Below, in pieces: positions 41,772-46,627 of a stretch of DNA of 46,627 bases. A program made the position numbers and the translations under genes. Position 1 is the first letter of the stretch. Each line of letters begins with the position of its first letter. The notes under the pieces were generated by a model, which saw only the letters and a list, made by a program, of their open reading frames with translations, searched no databases and was not told where the DNA came from. This DNA comes from Pseudomonas citri (lineage in GTDB: Bacteria; Pseudomonadota; Gammaproteobacteria; Pseudomonadales; Pseudomonadaceae), in NCBI RefSeq assembly GCF_025336485.1, contig NZ_JAODAB010000035.1, positions 1 to 46,627 of the forward strand, read 5' to 3'.

Positions 41772-44700
41772 GGTGTTCCAGGCCGCGCGGCAGGCGTTGT
41801 GCGGGGCCTTGCTCAGCCTGTACCTGGCGGCCCCGGCCTATGCGTTCACGCCTTCGGATTCGCCGTTGCTCAGTGCGGCCGCCGTCACGCCCAACGTGAT
41901 GTTGCTGATCGATGATTCGGGGAGCATGAGTAACATTATCTGGGCGGCGGGGTTTGATCCGACGGTCAATTATCCCCAGATATCTATTTGCAGCGCCGAT
42001 AAGAACTGCAACGACGACATTCCGCTATTAATGAGCAATGGCAATATCTCGCTGTCGAATCTGTTTCGAGGTGGCTGCTCCACTGGCTGGTATGGCTTCT
42101 ATCGAGGCAACCTTGGTCGAGTCTGCCTGAAGTTGCCTGACCCGGTCGGTAATGAAGGTACCCGCTACACCGCCCAATACCTGTCTTATCTGCTGACTCT
42201 GGCCAACGGCTCGAACCGGGACTTCACCACCGGCACGATCCCCAATGACTACCGAATCAACGTGGCCCGGGATGTCTCCACCAACCTGGTGGCCAATAAC
42301 CGCGCCTTGCGCATAGGTCTCGCCACCTTCAACCCACCCAACAGCAGCAACTCCGGCCCGGGCGGTTACATTGCCCGGGCCGTCAGCGACCTTTCGCCTG
42401 TCAGTGGCAGTGTGACCCAGAGCCAGGCCGACAGTAACTACAATGCTCTGATCAATGCCATCAACGCCCTAGGCGCTGTCGCGAATACGCCGCTGGCCGA
42501 GAGCTATTACGAAGTCACCCGCTATTTCCGGGGCATGGCGCCGTACTACAACAGCACGCCAAGCACCTATACCAGCCCGATCCAGTACCGTTGCCAGAAG
42601 AATTTTGGTGTGGTGATCACTGACGGTCTTCCCACCTATGACCGGACGTTCCCAAGTGACGACCCGCAGGCGCAGGGTCGCTCCCGGCTGCCGAACTGGG
42701 ACGGCATCAACAATGATGGCGAGGATCTCAGTGGTGATCAGGAAAATGACACGCTGTACCTGGACGACATCGCCAAGTTCGCCTTCGACATCGACATGCG
42801 CTCCACCGGGACCGATGCCACGGGCAAGAGCTGGAACACCGTGGACTTTCCCCGGCAGTACCTCATTACCTACACCGTGGGTTTTACCGCCACCAACCAG
42901 ATGTTGTCCGACGCCGCCCGCTACGGTGCGGGAACGTATTACCAGGCGAGTGACAGCGAGGGCTTGAGTTCGGCCCTGTCGTCGGCCTTGAACGACATCA
43001 CCTCCAAGGCCGGATCGGGTGGCGGCGGCAGCACCAACAGTGCCACGCTGTCCAGCACTTCCAGTTTCTACCAGAGCACCTATGACCCCAAGGATTGGCG
43101 CGGCACTGTCCGGGCGTTCGGCTTCAACTCGGCCGGCGCGGTCAATCCCGCGGCGCTCCAGTGGACCACCGACACCGCCATCGTGCCCAGTGCCACGGCA
43201 CCGATCTATCAATCCTGGAACACCACGACCAACGCGCCGGTAACCCTGGCCTATGGCAACTTTTCAGCGGCCCAACAAACCAGCCTCAACCAGAACCTGC
43301 CCATCGGGATCACCGGCAACGACCTGGTGGAGTGGAGCAAGGGCGTCAACAAGACCGGCCTGAAGGTGCGCACGGCACTGCTGGGGGACATCATCAACTC
43401 GCCGCTGGTGCTGGCCTCGCCCAACGACCAGACCGCCTCGGACCTGCTGAACGACACCAGCTACAGCAGCTACCTGGCGACCAAGGCGGCAGGCATGACG
43501 GCCAGCCTGGTGGTGAACGCCAACGACGGCTTCTTCAGCGTCATCAACAGCGCCAACGGGACGCGGCGTTACGCCTACATGCCGTCGAGTGTGCTGCCCT
43601 CGTTGCGGGAGATCGCCGACGTCAACTACGTCAATGGCACGAGCCATCAGTTCCTGGTGGACGGGCAGGTTGGCGTGTTCGATGTGCAATCGGGCAGCGC
43701 CTGGAAAACCGTGGCCCTGGGCGGGACCGGGGCAGGGGGCAAGACCTTCTATGCGGTGCAGCTGTACGATGCGGCGGCGGGCAATACCCTGCGGGCCTTG
43801 TGGGAAATCAGCGCGCCAACGGTGGCCAACACGGCAAACAACTTCAACGACCTGGGCTATGCCTATGCCCGACCCGAAGTCGCCCGCCTGGCGGACGGTC
43901 GCTGGGCCGCCTTCATCGCCAATGGTTACGGCAGCAACAGCGGCGTAGCGGCGTTGTACGTGGTGGATATCCGCGACGGTTCGCTGATCAGGAAGATCGT
44001 CGTCAACAGCAGTGAGACAGGCAACGGCCTGTCGTCGGTCAAGCTGCGGGTGAACTCGCAGAACGTGGTGCAGGCCGCCTACGGTGGCGATTTGAAGGGG
44101 CGGATGTGGAAGTTCGACCTCAGTGGTACGTCACCGAACACCTGGGGCCTGGCGTTTGCCGGCCAACCCCTGTTCACCGCTCCCGGTGGGGCGACCCAGC
44201 CGATTACCGTGCAACCGCTGCTGGCCGACAATCCCCAGGGTGGCACCCAGGTCTTCTTCGGCACCGGCAAATTCAACGAGACGACGGACAAGCTCACCAA
44301 GGATCTGCAAGCGTTCTATTCGATCTGGGACGCCGTCGGCGGCGCGGGGCAAATCACCGTGTCGAGCCTGCAAGCCCAGTCGATCACGGGGGTGTTTTCA
44401 GGCAGTACGGGGCAGTTCGTGACCACCAGCCAGACCGACGTGACATACCCTGCGAAAAAAGGCTGGTACCTGCCCCTGGTGTACAACAATGCATTGACCG
44501 GGGAGCGGGTGATCAACCCGGCCAACCTGGTGCTCGGGCGCGTGGTCTTCACCACGGCAGCGGTGGACACCACCGACCCGTGTGCCAGCTTCGGTACCGG
44601 CAAACTGATCGAAGTGGATGCGTTCAACGGTAAGATGCTCAACTACGCGCTGCTCGACACCAATGGCGACGGTTCGCTCACCAGCGCCGACACGATCTCC

Positions 44701-44865
44701 GCCGGGGTGGTCTTCACGGGCGGTATCCCGACCTTGAGCGCCGTCGTCAATGCCAACGGGGCCACCAACATGGTGGTCAACGACTCGGGTGGCGGCATCA
44801 CCAACCTGCTGGGCAAAACCGTCGTCGGCGGCAGCCGCCGCATCATGTGGCGGCAAATACAATGA
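41758..44865 (+). CDS. pilY1: Pilus tip adhesin/mechanosensor PilY1
   Basis: A 1035-residue exported protein. Signal peptide is about MPSIKVFQAARQALCGALLSLYLAAPAYA. The N-terminal von Willebrand A-like part holds a MIDAS DxSxS (Asp52, Ser54, Ser56 in LLIDDSGSMSN). The C-terminal half is a PilC-type beta-propeller (about 540-1030) with a calcium loop D-T-N-G-D-G-S at 967-973 and Asp978. PilY1 sits at the pilus tip, promotes extension and surface sensing, and in P. aeruginosa its calcium site switches retraction. I find no RGD motif. It overlaps pilX by 14 bases. Only 10 bases separate its stop from pilE. Confidence 0.93.
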   Translation: MPSIKVFQAARQALCGALLSLYLAAPAYAFTPSDSPLLSAAAVTPNVMLLIDDSGSMSNIIWAAGFDPTVNYPQISICSADKNCNDDIPLLMSNGNISLSNLFRGGCSTGWYGFYRGNLGRVCLKLPDPVGNEGTRYTAQYLSYLLTLANGSNRDFTTGTIPNDYRINVARDVSTNLVANNRALRIGLATFNPPNSSNSGPGGYIARAVSDLSPVSGSVTQSQADSNYNALINAINALGAVANTPLAESYYEVTRYFRGMAPYYNSTPSTYTSPIQYRCQKNFGVVITDGLPTYDRTFPSDDPQAQGRSRLPNWDGINNDGEDLSGDQENDTLYLDDIAKFAFDIDMRSTGTDATGKSWNTVDFPRQYLITYTVGFTATNQMLSDAARYGAGTYYQASDSEGLSSALSSALNDITSKAGSGGGGSTNSATLSSTSSFYQSTYDPKDWRGTVRAFGFNSAGAVNPAALQWTTDTAIVPSATAPIYQSWNTTTNAPVTLAYGNFSAAQQTSLNQNLPIGITGNDLVEWSKGVNKTGLKVRTALLGDIINSPLVLASPNDQTASDLLNDTSYSSYLATKAAGMTASLVVNANDGFFSVINSANGTRRYAYMPSSVLPSLREIADVNYVNGTSHQFLVDGQVGVFDVQSGSAWKTVALGGTGAGGKTFYAVQLYDAAAGNTLRALWEISAPTVANTANNFNDLGYAYARPEVARLADGRWAAFIANGYGSNSGVAALYVVDIRDGSLIRKIVVNSSETGNGLSSVKLRVNSQNVVQAAYGGDLKGRMWKFDLSGTSPNTWGLAFAGQPLFTAPGGATQPITVQPLLADNPQGGTQVFFGTGKFNETTDKLTKDLQAFYSIWDAVGGAGQITVSSLQAQSITGVFSGSTGQFVTTSQTDVTYPAKKGWYLPLVYNNALTGERVINPANLVLGRVVFTTAAVDTTDPCASFGTGKLIEVDAFNGKMLNYALLDTNGDGSLTSADTISAGVVFTGGIPTLSAVVNANGATNMVVNDSGGGITNLLGKTVVGGSRRIMWRQIQ

Positions 44866-44875
44866 GAGGCAAGGC

Positions 44876-45277
44876 ATGCGCAGATCCAACCGGGGCTTCA
44901 CCTTGATCGAAATCATGATCGTGATTGCGATCATCGGTATCGTGATCACCATCGGCTATCCGAGCCTGACCGAATACATGAAGAAGGGGCGACGAGCCGA
45001 AATCGCCGGGCTGCTGTCGGAGCAGGCGCAGATTCTCGAACGCTATTACTCGAAGAACAACGTCTACACCAATGCCACCGGGCTGAGCAGCGGTAACGCT
45101 TACTACACCATTACCCAGACGCTGGCGGACCAGAGCTTTACCCTGACCGCCGTGCGCAAGAGCGGCTCGTCCATGGCAACGGACAAATGCGGTGATTTCA
45201 CCCTCAACAATACCGGGGCACGGAGCATGCTCAACGCTGCTGCCGGGCTGACTGCCAAGGATTGCTGGGGCCGCTGA
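44876..45277 (+). CDS. pilE: Minor pilin PilE
   Basis: A 133-residue type IV pilin-like protein: MRRSNRG-FTLIEIMIVIAIIGIVITIGYPSLTEYMKKGRRAEIAGLLSEQAQILERYYSKNNVYT. Glu at +5 and the two C-terminal Cys (DKCGDF and KDCWGR) forming the D-loop are present. It is short for a major pilin and lies at the end of the minor-pilin operon, so PilE of the minor set is the fit. GAGG precedes the ATG at 44876. P. aeruginosa has pilY2 just upstream; here there is none. Confidence 0.92.
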   Translation: MRRSNRGFTLIEIMIVIAIIGIVITIGYPSLTEYMKKGRRAEIAGLLSEQAQILERYYSKNNVYTNATGLSSGNAYYTITQTLADQSFTLTAVRKSGSSMATDKCGDFTLNNTGARSMLNAAAGLTAKDCWGR

Positions 45278-45331
45278 GTTTTTTATCCGGGTGCGTTCTT
45301 GCACCCCCTGTCTTATGAGTTGAATCAGAAC

Positions 45332-46432
45332 ATGACCAGGCAACAGCAAGTGGTGATTGTCGGCGGCGGAGTCATTGGCCTGCTGACCGCGTTCAATCTC
45401 GCGTCCGAAGGGCAGCAAGTGGTGCTGTTGGACCGTTCCGGCGTGGGCTCGGAAGCCTCCTGGGCTGGCGGCGGTATCGTTTCACCGCTGTACCCTTGGC
45501 GCTATAGCCCGGCGGTCACTGCACTGGCCCATTGGTCGCAGGATTTTTATCCACAGCTGGGCCAGCGTCTGCTCGCCGCCACCGGGGTCGACCCGCAAGT
45601 GTATGTCACCGGCCTGTACTGGCTGGACCTGGACGACCAGGCGCAAGCCCTGGCCTGGGCCGAGCGCGAAGGGCGCCCGATGCAGGCCGTGGACATCTGC
45701 GCGGTCCGTGACGCCGTGCCGGCGCTGGGGGCGGGTTATTCCAACGCGATCTACATGCCCGACGTGGCCAACGTGCGCAATCCGCGCCTGGTGAAATCCC
45801 TCCGGGCAGCGCTGTTGGCACTGCCCAATGTCACGCTTCATGAACACTGCGAAGTCAGCGGTTTCATTCGCGTGAATGAGCGCGTGGTAGGGGTGACCAG
45901 CTCCGCGGGAGATATCCGGGGCGATCAAGTGGTGGTGGCTGCTGGGGCCTGGAGCGGTGAGTTGCTCAAGTCGTTGGGCCTGAACCTGCCGGTCGAACCG
46001 GTCAAGGGCCAGATGATCCTGTACAAGTGCGCCACGGATTTCCTGCCGAGCATGGTCCTGGCCAAGGGGCGCTATGCCATTCCACGTCGCGACGGGCACA
46101 TCCTGGTGGGCAGCACGCTGGAGCGTGACGGCTTCGACAAGACGCCGACCGACACTGCACTGCAAAGCCTGAAGGCGTCGGCCGAGCAACTGATTCCCGC
46201 GTTGGCGGATGCCGAAGTGGTGGGCCATTGGGCCGGGCTGCGCCCCGGGTCGCCGGAGGGCATTCCCTACATCGGCGAGGTGCCGGGGTTTGCGGGTCTG
46301 TGGCTGAACTGTGGGCACTACCGCAACGGGTTGGTGCTGGCGCCGGCGTCGTGTCAGTTGTTTGCGGATTTGATGTTGGGACGCAAGCCAGTGATCGATC
46401 CGGCGCCGTATTCGCCGGTGGGGCGGCTGTAA
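45332..46432 (+). CDS. thiO: Glycine oxidase ThiO
   Basis: A 366-residue FAD-dependent amine oxidase of the DAO family. The FAD dinucleotide site is VVIVGGGVIGLLTAFNLASEGQQVVLLDR (GxGxxG), with GSEASWAGGGIVSPLYPW and the C-terminal GLRPGSPEGIPYIGEVPGFAGLWLNCGHYRNGLVLAP typical of ThiO. It oxidises glycine to iminoglycine (dehydroglycine) for the thiazole of thiamin; D-amino acid oxidase is the alternative but the motifs and neighbourhood favour ThiO. The ATG at 45332 begins MTRQQQVVIVG; the earlier TTG at 45299 lacks a site. No other thi gene is visible in the window. Confidence 0.92.
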   Translation: MTRQQQVVIVGGGVIGLLTAFNLASEGQQVVLLDRSGVGSEASWAGGGIVSPLYPWRYSPAVTALAHWSQDFYPQLGQRLLAATGVDPQVYVTGLYWLDLDDQAQALAWAEREGRPMQAVDICAVRDAVPALGAGYSNAIYMPDVANVRNPRLVKSLRAALLALPNVTLHEHCEVSGFIRVNERVVGVTSSAGDIRGDQVVVAAGAWSGELLKSLGLNLPVEPVKGQMILYKCATDFLPSMVLAKGRYAIPRRDGHILVGSTLERDGFDKTPTDTALQSLKASAEQLIPALADAEVVGHWAGLRPGSPEGIPYIGEVPGFAGLWLNCGHYRNGLVLAPASCQLFADLMLGRKPVIDPAPYSPVGRL

Positions 46433-46557
46433 GTCGCGACTGGCCTGAGCCAGCCCGGCAACCAACCATCTCTTGTACACAGCTTCGCTTTGCTTTTGAT
46501 TTTGATCTGAAAGCCCCATTAACCACGCTGGCCGAACGCAGGCATTGCGTAGTGGGC

Positions 46558-46627
46558 ATCCCGGCATGGATGCCGGGATAGCCGCGCTGGGCCATGGAGG
46601 GCCCTTCGCGGCGGGCCCACGGAGCAA
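46558..46627. repeat. Start of a palindromic intergenic repeat, cut by the window edge
   Basis: A perfect inverted repeat ATCCCGGCAT-GG-ATGCCGGGAT (46558-46579) is followed by the imperfect palindrome GGGCCATGGAGGGCCC and CGGCGGGCCCACGGAGCAA. These resemble dispersed elements that I recall from P. fluorescens-group genomes. The window ends inside it, so length and nature are unknown. The preceding 120 bases (46433-46557) hold nothing I can name. Confidence 0.5.

Overview
This window is chromosomal DNA of a fluorescent pseudomonad (Pseudomonas fluorescens group, by inference). The evidence is high-GC coding sequence, nearly every gene having a close Pseudomonas counterpart, and a gene order from glyA-morA through ettA to the fimU-pilE minor-pilin cluster and thiO that matches, as I recall it, the PA4602-PA4548 stretch of P. 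aeruginosa. REP-type palindromes (GTGGGAGCAAG...CTTGCTCCCAC and related) sit in many intergenic gaps, which is also typical of this group. I see no rRNA, tRNA, CRISPR array, prophage or insertion sequence.

Layout. 1-1707: end of a CstA/BtsT-type pyruvate/peptide transporter, its small YbdD/YjiX partner and the GTPase YjiA. 1696-4515: two GntR-superfamily regulators and the C4-dicarboxylate carrier gene dctA, with two near-identical FadR-type operator-like sites upstream of dctA. 4822-5352: an orphan gene whose protein looks beta-trefoil-like. 5558-10938: glyA and the large c-di-GMP enzyme morA, separated by a REPIN. 11208-12872: the ABC-F translation factor ettA. 12964-16282: a compact class II lanthipeptide locus, lanM plus a 52-codon precursor gene that ORF callers can easily miss. 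16587-20033: a GreA/GreB-like factor, a lipoprotein, a DUF4105 protein and a DUF3015 protein. 20284-26737: a Lon-like protease, small conserved genes, fklB, yjdM and ispB. 26977-30839: rplU-rpmA, obg, proB, creA. 30967-31245: rpsT. 31499-39037: murJ, then ribF-ileS-lspA-fkpB-ispH. 39014-45277: fimT (reverse strand) and the fimU-pilV-pilW-pilX-pilY1-pilE type IV pilus priming operon. 45332-46432: thiO. The last 70 bases begin a palindromic repeat cut by the window edge.

Most of the window is conserved core genome. The exception, and the best candidate for an undescribed system, is the lanA-lanM pair at 12964-16282. The predicted core has four consecutive Thr/Ser-x-x-x-Cys pentads (TTIEC, TFGTC, TNIGC, SSLGC), which would give four non-overlapping (methyl)lanthionine rings. 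There is no dedicated transporter, protease or immunity gene, and the leader has no double-glycine site. The locus sits between two housekeeping genes and is locally lower in GC (about 49% over the precursor gene by hand count).

Secondary points are the paired operators at dctA, the inverted fimT and missing pilY2 in the minor-pilin cluster, a degenerate I-site in MorA, and the REP/REPIN palindromes.
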